NCBI GenBank assembly: GCA_035499215.1
Contig: DATJZH010000413.1
Span: 1 to 45,340 of the forward strand
From: DATJZH01 sp035499215
GTDB lineage: Bacteria; Actinomycetota; Actinomycetes; Streptosporangiales; Streptosporangiaceae
DNA length: 45,340 nt
Direction of reading: 5' to 3'
The notes under the pieces were generated by a model. It did no database searches. It had not been told where the DNA came from and worked only from the letters and a program-made list of their open reading frames with translations. The position numbers and the translations under genes are program-made. Positions 33,583 through 42,225 of this stretch are shown piece by piece; position 1 is the first letter of the stretch, and each line of letters starts with the position of its first letter.

Positions 33583-33862
33583 GGCTGTGGCCTCGGTGTG
33601 AGAAGTGACCGGTGAGGGCGCTGTTACGCGGGAGGTCCAGCAAGATATGGGAGCCTAACACCCTATTGCCGCGCATCGCCTGCCAAACGCCCGAGCGCAA
33701 CCGGTGTTCCCGCGTATTTGGTGTCCGCTTTAATCATGATCACGTTAATGGTCAGGGTTCTGCGCGCAAGGATTGCCAGCCGGGCACACGGCTCGCCCCG
33801 GCTCGGGGGTACCGGCGCGCCGCTCCGCGGCGGCCCGCGCCCGGCTGGACAGGTCGCCGTTC

Positions 33863-33899
33863 GTTATGGCATGTTACGGTACGTTATACGTTACGGCAC
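33863..33899. repeat. Helically phased 10-bp repeats (GTTAYGG)
   Basis: GTTATGGCAT, GTTACGGTAC, GTTATAC and GTTACGGCAC begin at 33863, 33873, 33883 and 33890. The first three starts are 10 bp apart, about one helical turn, so the motifs lie on the same face of the DNA. This would suit cooperative binding of a regulator. They sit midway between cvnA and hpnC. Confidence 0.6.
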
Positions 33900-34020
33900 G
33901 CTACTGTGCGTCACTGCGCGGCGCGGTGAATCTGCCGGGCTCCCTGCGCCCCGGACCGAACGGCCGCCAGATGGCCCGCCTGGCCGGCCAGGCCGCCGCC
34001 AACGGCGGTTCAGTCAGGCC

Positions 34021-34066
34021 CGATAGCACGGCACATGACGGCTCGATAGCACGGCACATGACGGCG
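34021..34066. repeat. 23-bp tandem direct repeat, two copies
   Basis: Copies at 34021-34043 and 34044-34066 are identical except for the last base (unit begins CGATAGCACGGCACATGACG). They lie about 200 nt upstream of hpnC in non-coding sequence and could be an operator or a slippage product. Confidence 0.85.
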
Positions 34067-34263
34067 GGATATGACATGAACGTCAGGATAACGATTTGCT
34101 GCCAGGATGCAGATTGGTAATACCCAGCGCTCGCGCTGGTCCGCAACTCCTTATAGCATGCGGCTCACGGCCGCTAGGTCGAGGCTGCCCAAGGAAGCCA
34201 AAGGCGACGCCGACGTCAGGTGACGCCAACGTCATTTTGCATTCATTTCGAAACTATGCAGAA

Positions 34264-35157
34264 ATGGGAGCCGTGGCCCGCGACAGTATGCAGATTGGCG
34301 GAGGGCCCGTCCGGGCGGCGGCTGACCCTGCGGCCGTGCCGGCCGCGCTCACTGCCAGGGCGGCGGGAGAGAATTTCCCCGTCGCGCTGAAATTGCTGCC
34401 CGCGCGCAGGCGGCGGCAGCTGATGGCGGTGTACTGGTTCGCCAGGATCACCGACGACATCGGCGACTGCGCGCCGCCGCAGGACCGGCTGCGGCTGCTC
34501 GATGAGCTGGAAGCTGACCTCGCCGCGCTGGCCGGGGGCACCGCCCGCCGGGCCGAGGTGCGGGCGCTTGGCCCGGTCATCGACGCCTGCGCGGTCCCGG
34601 TGGGACTGTTTGCCGATCTCATCCAGGCAAACCGGCAGGATCAGCTTGTCTCGCGCTACCAGACGTTCGAGGAGCTGCTCGGCTACTGCCGTCTGTCGGC
34701 GAACCCGGTCGGACGGATCGTCCTGCACATCTTCGGAGCCTTCACGCCGGCCGCGGCCGACCGCTCCGACAGCGTCTGCACCGCCCTCCAGCTTGTCGAG
34801 CACTGGCAGGACGTGGCCGAGGACCTGCGCGCGGGCCGGGTGTACCTGCCGCAGGAAGATCTGGCTGAGTTCGGCTGCACCGAGGCCGACCTGGCAGCTG
34901 CGCAGGCAACGCCGCAGGTGCGGGCCCTGATCGCGTTCGAGGCGCGGCGCGCGGGCGAACTCCTGGACTCCGGCGCTGCGCTGGTCGCCTCGCTGCGCGG
35001 CAGGCCGCGCGCTGCCATTGCCGGGTACGTGGCGGGCGGCCGCAGCGCCCTTGCCGCCCTGGCCGCGGCAGACTACGACGTGCTGCGCGCCGTGCCGCTG
35101 CCGCGCCGCAGCCGCCAGCTAGCCGAACTGGCCAGGGCTTACCTGAGGGGGCGGTAA
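34264..35157 (+). CDS. hpnC: Squalene synthase HpnC (hydroxysqualene synthase)
   Basis: A 297-residue trans-isoprenyl diphosphate synthase. With HpnD and HpnE it replaces classical squalene synthase: HpnC converts presqualene diphosphate to hydroxysqualene. The first Asp-rich motif is in FARITDDIGD and the second is EHWQDVAEDLRAGRVYLP. At both sites the sequence is closer to HpnC than to HpnD. The ATG at 34264 gives a normal-length protein, but there is no evident ribosome-binding site; the open frame extends 168 nt upstream. First gene of the hopanoid operon, followed after 5 nt by hpnD. Confidence 0.92.
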   Translation: MGAVARDSMQIGGGPVRAAADPAAVPAALTARAAGENFPVALKLLPARRRRQLMAVYWFARITDDIGDCAPPQDRLRLLDELEADLAALAGGTARRAEVRALGPVIDACAVPVGLFADLIQANRQDQLVSRYQTFEELLGYCRLSANPVGRIVLHIFGAFTPAAADRSDSVCTALQLVEHWQDVAEDLRAGRVYLPQEDLAEFGCTEADLAAAQATPQVRALIAFEARRAGELLDSGAALVASLRGRPRAAIAGYVAGGRSALAALAAADYDVLRAVPLPRRSRQLAELARAYLRGR

Positions 35158-35162
35158 CGGCC

Positions 35163-36128
35163 ATGACCAGCGCAGCGCCAGCGGCCGGGCCGGTCCAGGC
35201 GGCGTACCGGCACTGCGAGCAGATCACCAGCACGCAGGCCCGTAACTTCTCCTACGGCATCAGGCTGCTGCCCGGTGCCAAGCGGCGGGCCCTGTCCGCG
35301 GTCTATGCGTTCGCCCGCAGGGTCGACGACATCGGCGACGGGGTGCTTGCGGCCGACGACAAGCTGGCTGCGCTGGCGCAGTGCCGCTCCCGGATAGCCG
35401 CCCTGACCGAGGGCGGGCCGCCGCCCGCGGCTGATCTCGTCCTGGTAGCGCTCGCTGACGCGTCCGCGCGGTTCGCCCTGCCGCTGGCTGCTTTCGGTGA
35501 GCTGATCGACGGCTGCGAGGCGGACGTGCGGGGAGCCCGCTACGCGACTTTCGGCGAGCTCGAGCACTACTGCCGGTGCGTGGCGGGCTCGATCGGGCGG
35601 CTGTCGCTCAGCGTGTTCGGCTCCGCCGACCCGGCTGCGGCCGAGCCGCTCGCTGACGCGCTCGGGATCGCCCTGCAGCTGACCAACATCCTTCGCGACG
35701 TCCGCGAGGATCTCGGCAACGGGCGCGTCTACCTGCCCGCGGAGGATCTCGCGCGGTTCGGCTGCGTGCTAGTGCCAGGCCAGGTCGACCGCCTGAGCGG
35801 TGACGCCGGCCTGGAGCGGCTGGTCCGCTTCGAGGCGGAGCGAGCCAGGGGCTGGTACGCGACCGGGATACGGCTGATGCCCCTGCTCGACCGGCGCAGC
35901 GCCGCGTCGGCGGGCGCGATGGCCGGGATCTACCGGCGGCTGCTTGCGCACATCTGCGCAGCGCCGTCGGAAGCGCTGCTGCGGCGGCTGTCGCTGCCGG
36001 CCACCGAGAAGGTACTCGTGGCTGCCGCCTGCCTGGCGGGCATGGCCCGCCGGCCGGGCCGCCCGGCCGGCCCTGGCCGCGGCGCCGGGCCGGAGACCAT
36101 GTTCCCCGCGCCAGGGGCGAGGCCATGA
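35163..36128 (+). CDS. hpnD: Presqualene diphosphate synthase HpnD
   Basis: A 321-residue phytoene/squalene synthase family enzyme that joins two farnesyl diphosphates into presqualene diphosphate. The motifs YAFARRVDDIGDG and NILRDVREDLGNGRVYLP, with SYGIRLLP near the N-terminus, are typical. The C-terminal ~30 residues are a low-complexity Pro/Gly/Arg tail that runs into the hpnE start (ATGA overlap at 36125). A GGGGGCGG sequence precedes the ATG. Assignment as HpnD over phytoene synthase rests on the hpnC and hpnE neighbours. Confidence 0.93.
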   Translation: MTSAAPAAGPVQAAYRHCEQITSTQARNFSYGIRLLPGAKRRALSAVYAFARRVDDIGDGVLAADDKLAALAQCRSRIAALTEGGPPPAADLVLVALADASARFALPLAAFGELIDGCEADVRGARYATFGELEHYCRCVAGSIGRLSLSVFGSADPAAAEPLADALGIALQLTNILRDVREDLGNGRVYLPAEDLARFGCVLVPGQVDRLSGDAGLERLVRFEAERARGWYATGIRLMPLLDRRSAASAGAMAGIYRRLLAHICAAPSEALLRRLSLPATEKVLVAAACLAGMARRPGRPAGPGRGAGPETMFPAPGARP

Positions 36129-37621
36129 CCGGGCGCCACGTCGTGGTCGTCGGCGGCGGCCTGGCCGGCATCAGCGCCGCTATCGACCTGCGCGGCGCGG
36201 GCATCGAGGTCACGCTCCTCGAAGCGCGTCCCTGGCTCGGCGGGGCGACGTGCTCGTTCTCCCGCGGCGGACTGCAGATCGACAACGGCCAGCACGTCTT
36301 CCTGCGCTGCTGCACCGCCTACCGGGACCTGCTCGCCCAGATGGGCGTGACCGGCTCGGTGGCCCTGCAGGACCGGTTCGATGTCACCGTGCTGACTCCG
36401 GGCGGCCGGGCCCGGCTGCGGCGCAGCAGCCTGCCCGCGCCACTGCACCTGGCCGGCGCGCTGGCCAGGTACCGGCTGCTCGCACCGGTCGACCGGCTCA
36501 AGGTGGCCCGCGCCATGATCGCCATGCGGTTTGCCCGGCCGCGGGCACCCGCCCTGGACGGTGTCGCGCTGGGCGACTGGCTCAGCGCCCGCTGGCAGCG
36601 GGAGCAGGCCCGGCGACGGCTGTGGGATCTGTTCATCGTCTCCACGCTGAACATCTCCGGCGATGCGGCCAGCACTGCCCTCGCCGCGAAGGTAATCAAG
36701 ACAGCGCTGCTGGAGAGCAGCGACGCCGCGGACATCGGGGTGCCGACTGTACCGCTCGGCCGGCTGCACGGCCAGGCCGCGTTGGCGAAGCTGACCAGGC
36801 TTGGCGCCGACGTGCGTGTCGGCGCCAAGGCCGTCGCCGTCGAGCCCGACGCCGACGGCGGGTTCAGCGTCCGGTTCGTGTCCGGAGCGGACGGCAGCGA
36901 CCCGCGGCTGACCGATGGACAGAGGCCGGCCGACAACGCGAACGCGCCGCTTGCCCGGGCTGGCGGTAGCCGGACGGACGCAGCGGGCGCCGTGCTGCGC
37001 GCCGACGGCGTGGTGCTGGCCGTTCCGGCGTGGGCCTCGGCCCGGCTGGCGCCCCCGGCGGTGGCGGCGGCGGCGCGCTGGGCCAGGCTGGCGGCCTCGC
37101 CGATCATCAATGTGCACGTGATCTACGACCGGCGGGTCACCAGGCTGCCTTTCGCGGCCGGCGTCGACTCAGCCGTGCAGTGGGTTTTCGACAAGACCCG
37201 GAGTGCCGGCGTGCATCCGGGGCAATATCTCGCGGTGTCGCTGTCAGCAGCGGACGATTATGTCGATACGCCCACCGCGGCACTGCGCGCGCAGTTCCTG
37301 CCCGCGCTGCGGCAGCTGTTCCCGGTCGCGCGCGAGGCGCAGGTGCGGGATTTCTTTGTGACCAGGGAGCGCCGGGCGACATTCCGGCAGGCGCCAGGAT
37401 GCGGCGCCCTGCGGCCCGGCGCGGCAACGTCGCTCGGCGGGCTCGTGCTCGCCGGCGCCTGGACCGATACCGGCTGGCCAGACACAATGGAGGGCGCGGT
37501 GCGAAGCGGCCTGACCGCGGCACAACAGATGAAACGGCAGCTGACTGGGCTGGCTCCGGCGGCTGGCCGCGGCCAGCGTGCCCGGCTGGCCGCGCAGGCG
37601 CCCGCCGGCGCGCCGTCATGA
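36125..37621 (+). CDS. hpnE: Hydroxysqualene dehydroxylase HpnE
   Basis: A 498-residue FAD-dependent amine-oxidase/phytoene-desaturase-like protein that reduces hydroxysqualene to squalene. The N-terminal dinucleotide-binding motif VVVGGGLAGISAAIDL and the acidic end of strand 2 (LLEARPWLGG) are clear. DNGQHVFLRCC is the HpnE-type variant. The C-terminal FAD-contact LAGAWTDTGWPDTMEGAVRSG is also typical of the family. Start and stop codons overlap hpnD and the prenyl synthase gene by ATGA at both ends, so translation is coupled. Confidence 0.94.
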   Translation: MTGRHVVVVGGGLAGISAAIDLRGAGIEVTLLEARPWLGGATCSFSRGGLQIDNGQHVFLRCCTAYRDLLAQMGVTGSVALQDRFDVTVLTPGGRARLRRSSLPAPLHLAGALARYRLLAPVDRLKVARAMIAMRFARPRAPALDGVALGDWLSARWQREQARRRLWDLFIVSTLNISGDAASTALAAKVIKTALLESSDAADIGVPTVPLGRLHGQAALAKLTRLGADVRVGAKAVAVEPDADGGFSVRFVSGADGSDPRLTDGQRPADNANAPLARAGGSRTDAAGAVLRADGVVLAVPAWASARLAPPAVAAAARWARLAASPIINVHVIYDRRVTRLPFAAGVDSAVQWVFDKTRSAGVHPGQYLAVSLSAADDYVDTPTAALRAQFLPALRQLFPVAREAQVRDFFVTRERRATFRQAPGCGALRPGAATSLGGLVLAGAWTDTGWPDTMEGAVRSGLTAAQQMKRQLTGLAPAAGRGQRARLAAQAPAGAPS

Positions 37622-38643
37622 CCGCGATCATGCCAGCGGGCGTGGCCGCGGCCCGCGACCTGGTAGGACCCGCGATGGCTGCGCTGGTCGGGCGGCTCAG
37701 CCCCGAGGTCGGGACTGTCGCCGCCTACCACCTGGGCCTGGCCAGTGCCGACGGCAGGCCGCTGCCGCCTGCCGCGGGCGGCAGCGGCAAGGCACTGCGC
37801 CCCGCGCTGGCCCTGCTGTCAGCCCGCGCGGCCGGCGCGCCGCCCGAGCGCGGCGTGGCGCCGGCGGTCGCGGTGGAACTCGTGCACAACTTCTCGCTGC
37901 TGCACGACGACATCATGGACTGCGACACCGAGCGGCGGCACCGCCCGACCGCGTGGACGGTCTTCGGCATCGGCGCCGCGATCCTGGCGGGGGATGCGCT
38001 GCTCGCGCTGGCCCAGGAAGCGCTGCTGGAAGATCCGGCCCCGCAGAGCCCCTGGGCGGCCCGCTGCCTGTCGGCGGCTGTGCAGCGCCTGATCGCCGGG
38101 CAGGGCGCGGACCTCGCCTTCGAGCGGCGTGCCGATGTGACACTCGCCGAGTGCCTGGAGATGGCCGGGGACAAGACGGCAGCGCTGATGGCCTGCGCGT
38201 GCAGCATCGGCGCCATACATATCGGCGCGCCCGCAGGGCTGGCCATGGGCCTGGCCGGGTTCGGCGCGCACGCCGGGCTGGCATTCCAGCTCACCGATGA
38301 CCTGCTGGGCATCTGGGGGGCGCCGGAGGTGACCGGCAAGCCGGTCCACTCTGACCTGCGGGCCAGGAAGAAGTCGCTTCCGGTGGTGGCGGCGCTGGCC
38401 GGCGGCAGCGCGGCGGCCGGGGAGCTGGGCCGCTGCCTGGCCATCCGCGATCCGCTCAGCGAGGATGACCTGCTGCGCGCGGCCGGCCTGGTCGAGGAGG
38501 CGGGCGGCCGCGAGTGGGCAGAAGCCGAGGCGGACGCGCAGCTGGGGCTGGCCGGCAAGTGCCTGGCGGAGACGGACATGCCCGATGAGGTCCGGGCGGA
38601 ATTCGCCGGGATCGCCGGCTTCATCACGGCCCGCCAGTGGTGA
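37618..38643 (+). CDS. Polyprenyl (farnesyl) diphosphate synthase
   Basis: A 341-residue trans-prenyltransferase condensing IPP with an allylic diphosphate. The first Asp-rich motif is DDIMD (Asp97, Asp98, Asp101). The second is DDLLG (Asp227-Asp228), the form with Gly in place of the last Asp that is common in actinobacterial enzymes. Its place in the operon suggests it makes farnesyl diphosphate for HpnD, although the sequence does not fix the chain length (geranylgeranyl is possible). The start overlaps the hpnE stop by ATGA. It is 61 nt upstream of shc. Confidence 0.92.
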   Translation: MTAIMPAGVAAARDLVGPAMAALVGRLSPEVGTVAAYHLGLASADGRPLPPAAGGSGKALRPALALLSARAAGAPPERGVAPAVAVELVHNFSLLHDDIMDCDTERRHRPTAWTVFGIGAAILAGDALLALAQEALLEDPAPQSPWAARCLSAAVQRLIAGQGADLAFERRADVTLAECLEMAGDKTAALMACACSIGAIHIGAPAGLAMGLAGFGAHAGLAFQLTDDLLGIWGAPEVTGKPVHSDLRARKKSLPVVAALAGGSAAAGELGRCLAIRDPLSEDDLLRAAGLVEEAGGREWAEAEADAQLGLAGKCLAETDMPDEVRAEFAGIAGFITARQW

Positions 38644-38693
38644 GGATTCAGGTTCAGCATTTCCAGCTGATGAATAACCAGGGGAGCACGTCA

Positions 38694-38708
38694 ATGGCGG
38701 CGGCATGA
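38694..38708 (+). promoter_or_regulatory. Four-codon upstream ORF coupled to shc
   Basis: ATG GCG GCG GCA TGA lies 8 nt after a GGGGAG and its stop overlaps the shc ATG. It looks like a re-initiation leader placing the good ribosome-binding site on a tiny ORF, with shc translated by coupling. An alternative is that the ribosome-binding site serves shc directly over a long spacing. Confidence 0.4.
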
Positions 38709-40726
38709 CCATCACGCAGGCCCGGGGGCAGACCGCGGCGCAGGGGCAGACTGCGGCGCAGGTCGCCAGGAGGGCACTCGACCGCGCGGCCAGCCACCTG
38801 CTTGGCCTGCAGGATCCGGCAGGCTGGTGGAAGGGCGAACTTGAGACCAACGTCACGATGGACGCCGAGGACCTGCTGCTGCGCGAGTTCCTCGGTATCC
38901 GGACTGCCGGGCAGACCGAGGCGGCCGCGCGGTGGATCAGGTCCCAGCAGCGAGCGGACGGCACCTGGGCGAACTGGCACGGCGGGCGCGCTGACCTGTC
39001 GACCACGATCGAGGCTTACGTGGCGCTGCGGCTGGCCGGAGACCCGCCCGGTGCCCGGCACATGACCATCGCAGCCGACTGGGTCCGCGCGGCTGGCGGG
39101 ATAGCGGGAAGCCGGGTGTTCACCCGCATCTGGCTGGCTCTGTTCGGCCAGTGGCCGTGGGACAGCCTGCCGGTGATGCCCCCGGAGATGATCTACCTGC
39201 CTGCCTGGTTCCCGCTGAACGTGTACGACTGGGCGTGCTGGGCGCGCCAGACGATCGTGCCGCTGACCATCGTCGGCTCGCTGCGCCCGGTCCGGCCGCT
39301 GTCCTTCGGGCTGGATGAGCTCCGCCGGCCCGGTGAGAGCCCGGCCTCCCCTGGTGCGGCCGGCCGGCCTGCTGATGCCCGGGGCCGTCTGTTCGGCGAG
39401 CTCGACCGGATGCTGCACGCCTACCATCGGCGCGGCCTGCGGGCAGCTCCGGCGCGTGCGATCCGGACCGCGGCGATGCGCAGGTGCGCCGAGTGGATCA
39501 TCGCCAGGCAGGAGCGGGACGGTTGCTGGGGCGGCATCCAGCCGCCCTGGGTCTACTCGCTCATCGCGCTGCACCTGCTCGGCTACGGCCTCGATCACCC
39601 AGTGATCGAGCGCGGGCTGGCCGGCCTTGACCGCTTCACCACCTGGGAGGACACGCCGCAGGGCCCGGTCCGGCGGCTGGAGGCATGCCAGTCCCCGGTG
39701 TGGGACACCGCCCTGGCCATGATCGCCCTGGGCGATGCCGGACTGGCCCCTGATCACCCCGCGCTTGCCTCGGCCGCGCGCTGGGTGCTCGCCGAGGAGA
39801 TCCGCGGTCCGGGCGACTGGCAGGTGCGCCGCCCTGGCCTGGCGCCGGGCGGCTGGGCTTTCGAATTCGACAACGACGGCTATCCCGACATCGACGACAC
39901 CGCCGAGGTACTGCTCGCGCTGCGCCGGGCCGGGCTGCCGCCGGGTCCGGGCGGGGCCGCCGCCGCGGCGCGGGCGACCCGCTGGCTGATCGGCATGCAG
40001 TCCCGGGACGGCGGGTGGGGCGCCTTCGACGCCGACAACACCTCCAGGCTGGTCGCCAGGCTGCCGTTCTGTGATTTCGGCGAGGTCATCGATCCGCCGT
40101 CGGCGGACGTGACCGCGCACACCGTCGAAGCGCTGGCGGCCGCCGGGCTGGCCGGCAGCCGTGCGGCCCGGCGCGGGGTGGCCTGGCTGCTGCGAGCGCA
40201 GGAAGACGACGGATCCTGGTTCGGCCGGTGGGGCGCCAACTATGTGTACGGCACCAGCGCGGTGGTTCCTGCCCTGATCGCGGCCGGCGTGCTGCCCGGC
40301 AAGCCGCCGATCCGCCGCGCCGTCGGCTGGCTCATCGGCTGCCAGAACGCTGACGGCGGCTGGGGCGAGGACATGTGCTCCTACGAGGACCCCAGCTGGG
40401 CCGGCCGCGGCGAGTCGACCGCGTCGCAGACTGCCTGGGCGCTGCAGGCGCTGATCGCTGCCGGGGGTGCGCAGTCAGCAAGCGCTGTCGAGCGCGGCAT
40501 CCGGTGGCTGGCCGGCACCCAGCGGCCAGACGGGACGTGGGACGAGCCGCAGTTCACCGGGACCGGCTTCCCCGGTGACTTTTCCATCAATTACCACCTT
40601 TACCGGCTGGTGTTCCCGGTCAGTGCGCTCGGCCGGTTCCTGCGGAGTGCGGCCGGGGCGGACGGAACCGGCGGGCCGGCTCCCGGCCGCGGCACCCGGT
40701 CGCGGCAGCCGGGAGGCCGCCGATGA
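38705..40726 (+). CDS. shc: Squalene-hopene cyclase
   Basis: A 673-residue class II triterpene cyclase that folds squalene into hopene/hopanol at the membrane surface. The catalytic DXDD motif is D395-I-D-D398. QW motifs recur through both barrel domains, e.g. QSRDGGWGAFDADN, RAQEDDGSWFGRWG and GTQRPDGTWDE. The family end region SINYHLYRLVFPVSALGRF is intact. The N-terminus has a short duplicated GQTAAQ. The start ATG overlaps the stop of a 4-codon upstream ORF (ATG at 38694), which alone has a well-placed GGGGAG. The 3' end overlaps the fusion gene by ATGA. Confidence 0.95.
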   Translation: MTITQARGQTAAQGQTAAQVARRALDRAASHLLGLQDPAGWWKGELETNVTMDAEDLLLREFLGIRTAGQTEAAARWIRSQQRADGTWANWHGGRADLSTTIEAYVALRLAGDPPGARHMTIAADWVRAAGGIAGSRVFTRIWLALFGQWPWDSLPVMPPEMIYLPAWFPLNVYDWACWARQTIVPLTIVGSLRPVRPLSFGLDELRRPGESPASPGAAGRPADARGRLFGELDRMLHAYHRRGLRAAPARAIRTAAMRRCAEWIIARQERDGCWGGIQPPWVYSLIALHLLGYGLDHPVIERGLAGLDRFTTWEDTPQGPVRRLEACQSPVWDTALAMIALGDAGLAPDHPALASAARWVLAEEIRGPGDWQVRRPGLAPGGWAFEFDNDGYPDIDDTAEVLLALRRAGLPPGPGGAAAAARATRWLIGMQSRDGGWGAFDADNTSRLVARLPFCDFGEVIDPPSADVTAHTVEALAAAGLAGSRAARRGVAWLLRAQEDDGSWFGRWGANYVYGTSAVVPALIAAGVLPGKPPIRRAVGWLIGCQNADGGWGEDMCSYEDPSWAGRGESTASQTAWALQALIAAGGAQSASAVERGIRWLAGTQRPDGTWDEPQFTGTGFPGDFSINYHLYRLVFPVSALGRFLRSAAGADGTGGPAPGRGTRSRQPGGRR

Positions 40727-42225
40727 GCCGGCTGCTGGTATGCGCGCCGCTCGGGCTTGAGGCCAGGGCTGTCCGGCGCGGCATCGCCAGCGGCGGCGAG
40801 GTGCGGCATACCGGCTTCGGCCCGCGCAGGTCCGCTAGCCAGGCGAGCAGCCTGCGCGACAGCGAATTCGGGATGCTGGCCGTGGCCGGCACCGCCGGCG
40901 GGGTCTGCGCCGGGCTGTCTCCCGGCGACCTTGTCGTCGGCACGGAGGTCAGCGGTCCGGACGGGGTCCTCAGCTGTCCGTCAGCGCCGCTGCTGGCCGG
41001 TGAGCTGCGCCGGGCCGGCCTGCGCGCCCGCGCGGGCAAGATCGCCACCGTGCCCCGTATCGTGCATGGCGGCGGCCGGGCCAGGCTGCAGCATGACGGC
41101 GCCCTCGCCGCCGACCTGGAGTCAGCCTTGCTGCTGGCCGCGGCCGCCGGGCGGCCTGCCGTCGTGATCCGGGCCGTATCCGACAGCCCGGGCCAGGGAC
41201 TGCTGAGCCCGCGGGTTCTGTCCGGCGGGGCCGCGGCGCTGCGGTCGCTCCGGCTGGCAGCCCCCGCGCTGGGCAGATGGGCGGCCGCTGGCGGCGCCCG
41301 GCAGGTACTGCTGGCCGGGCCGCGGTCGTTCTGCGCCGGCGTCGAGCGCGCGATCGAGATCGTCGATCGCGCGCTGGAGCAGACCGGGCAGCCCGTATAC
41401 GTGCGCAAGCAGATCGTCCACAACAGCCGGGTCGTAGCCGGGCTGCAGGAGCGCGGCGCGGTCTTCGTGGACGAGCTCGGCGAGGTTCCCGACGGATCGC
41501 GGGTGGTGTTCTCCGCGCACGGTGTATCGCCGGCGGTGCGGGCCACGGCGGCGGCCCGCGGGCTGGACACCATCGACGCGACCTGCCCGCTGGTGGCGAA
41601 GGTACATGCCGAGGCGCGGCGGTTTGCCGCCGAGGGCTACCTGGTGGTGCTGATCGGGCATGCCGGCCATGAGGAGGTCGACGGCACGCTCGGTGAGGCG
41701 CCCGGCTCGATGGTCCTGGTGCAGGACGCGCAGGACGTCGCGGCCCTGCGGCCGCCCGACCCTGGCAAGGTTGCCTACCTGATGCAGACCACGCTGTCGG
41801 CGCAGGAGGCCGGTGAGGTCGTCGCCGCGCTGCTCGAGCGCTTCCCTTCGGCGCGCGGCCCCGGCAGCGACGACATCTGCTACGCGACGACCAACCGGCA
41901 GCTGGCGATACGGGCCATCGCCGCGGAATCAGACCTGGTACTGGTCGCCGGCTCGGCCAACTCCTCCAACTCGCGGCGGCTGGTGGAAACCGCGAACCGG
42001 GCCGGAACACCGGCGTACCTGGTTGACGACCTGGCCGATATCGAGCTCGGCTGGCTGGCCGGGGCCTCGGCAATCGGGATCACCGCAGGGGCCTCAGCAC
42101 CGCCTGCCATGATCAGCGAGATCGTCGCCGCGCTGTCCGGCCTCGGGCCCGTCGAGGTGACCGAGCGAGTGATCGCGACCGAATCCATCCGATTCGGCCT
42201 TCCCAAGGAGGTAAGGCAGCCATGA
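40723..42225 (+). CDS. Fusion of hopanoid nucleosidase (HpnG-like) and HMB-PP reductase (IspH)
   Basis: One uninterrupted 500-residue frame. Residues 1-~190 form a nucleoside-phosphorylase fold of the HpnG type: MSRLLVCAPLGLEARAV at the start, AGTAGGVCAGLSPGDLVVGTEV, and the substrate-site segments DLESALLLAAAAG and VIRAVSDSPG. HpnG removes adenine from adenosylhopane. Residues ~194-500 are a complete IspH, the last MEP-pathway enzyme. It has [4Fe-4S] ligands Cys204, Cys288 and Cys386 plus QIVHNS, FSAHGVSP, GHAGHEEVDGT, MQTTLS and SANSSNS. It overlaps shc and hpnH by ATGA. Both halves look functional. Confidence 0.93.
   Translation: MSRLLVCAPLGLEARAVRRGIASGGEVRHTGFGPRRSASQASSLRDSEFGMLAVAGTAGGVCAGLSPGDLVVGTEVSGPDGVLSCPSAPLLAGELRRAGLRARAGKIATVPRIVHGGGRARLQHDGALAADLESALLLAAAAGRPAVVIRAVSDSPGQGLLSPRVLSGGAAALRSLRLAAPALGRWAAAGGARQVLLAGPRSFCAGVERAIEIVDRALEQTGQPVYVRKQIVHNSRVVAGLQERGAVFVDELGEVPDGSRVVFSAHGVSPAVRATAAARGLDTIDATCPLVAKVHAEARRFAAEGYLVVLIGHAGHEEVDGTLGEAPGSMVLVQDAQDVAALRPPDPGKVAYLMQTTLSAQEAGEVVAALLERFPSARGPGSDDICYATTNRQLAIRAIAAESDLVLVAGSANSSNSRRLVETANRAGTPAYLVDDLADIELGWLAGASAIGITAGASAPPAMISEIVAALSGLGPVEVTERVIATESIRFGLPKEVRQP

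Larger units (their letters stand above)
33583..34263. other. 681-nt gene-free region between cvnA and the hopanoid operon
   Basis: No ORF with family-like sequence or normal codon bias is found on either strand. The region is comparatively AT-rich, presumably containing the cvnA promoter at the left and the hpnC promoter at the right. It has two repeat sets, at 33863-33899 and 34021-34066, and the hairpin CCGCC-GCCAAC-GGCGG near 34000. I recognise no riboswitch or small RNA family in it, but one cannot be excluded. Confidence 0.6.

Noticed and set aside
33863..34066. CRISPR-like array
   Set aside because: Repeats are adjacent without spacers and number only two to four; no cas genes nearby.
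33612..34120. Three short plus-strand frames in the gap before hpnC
   Set aside because: No codon bias, no ribosome-binding site and no family-like sequence; they run through the short repeats.
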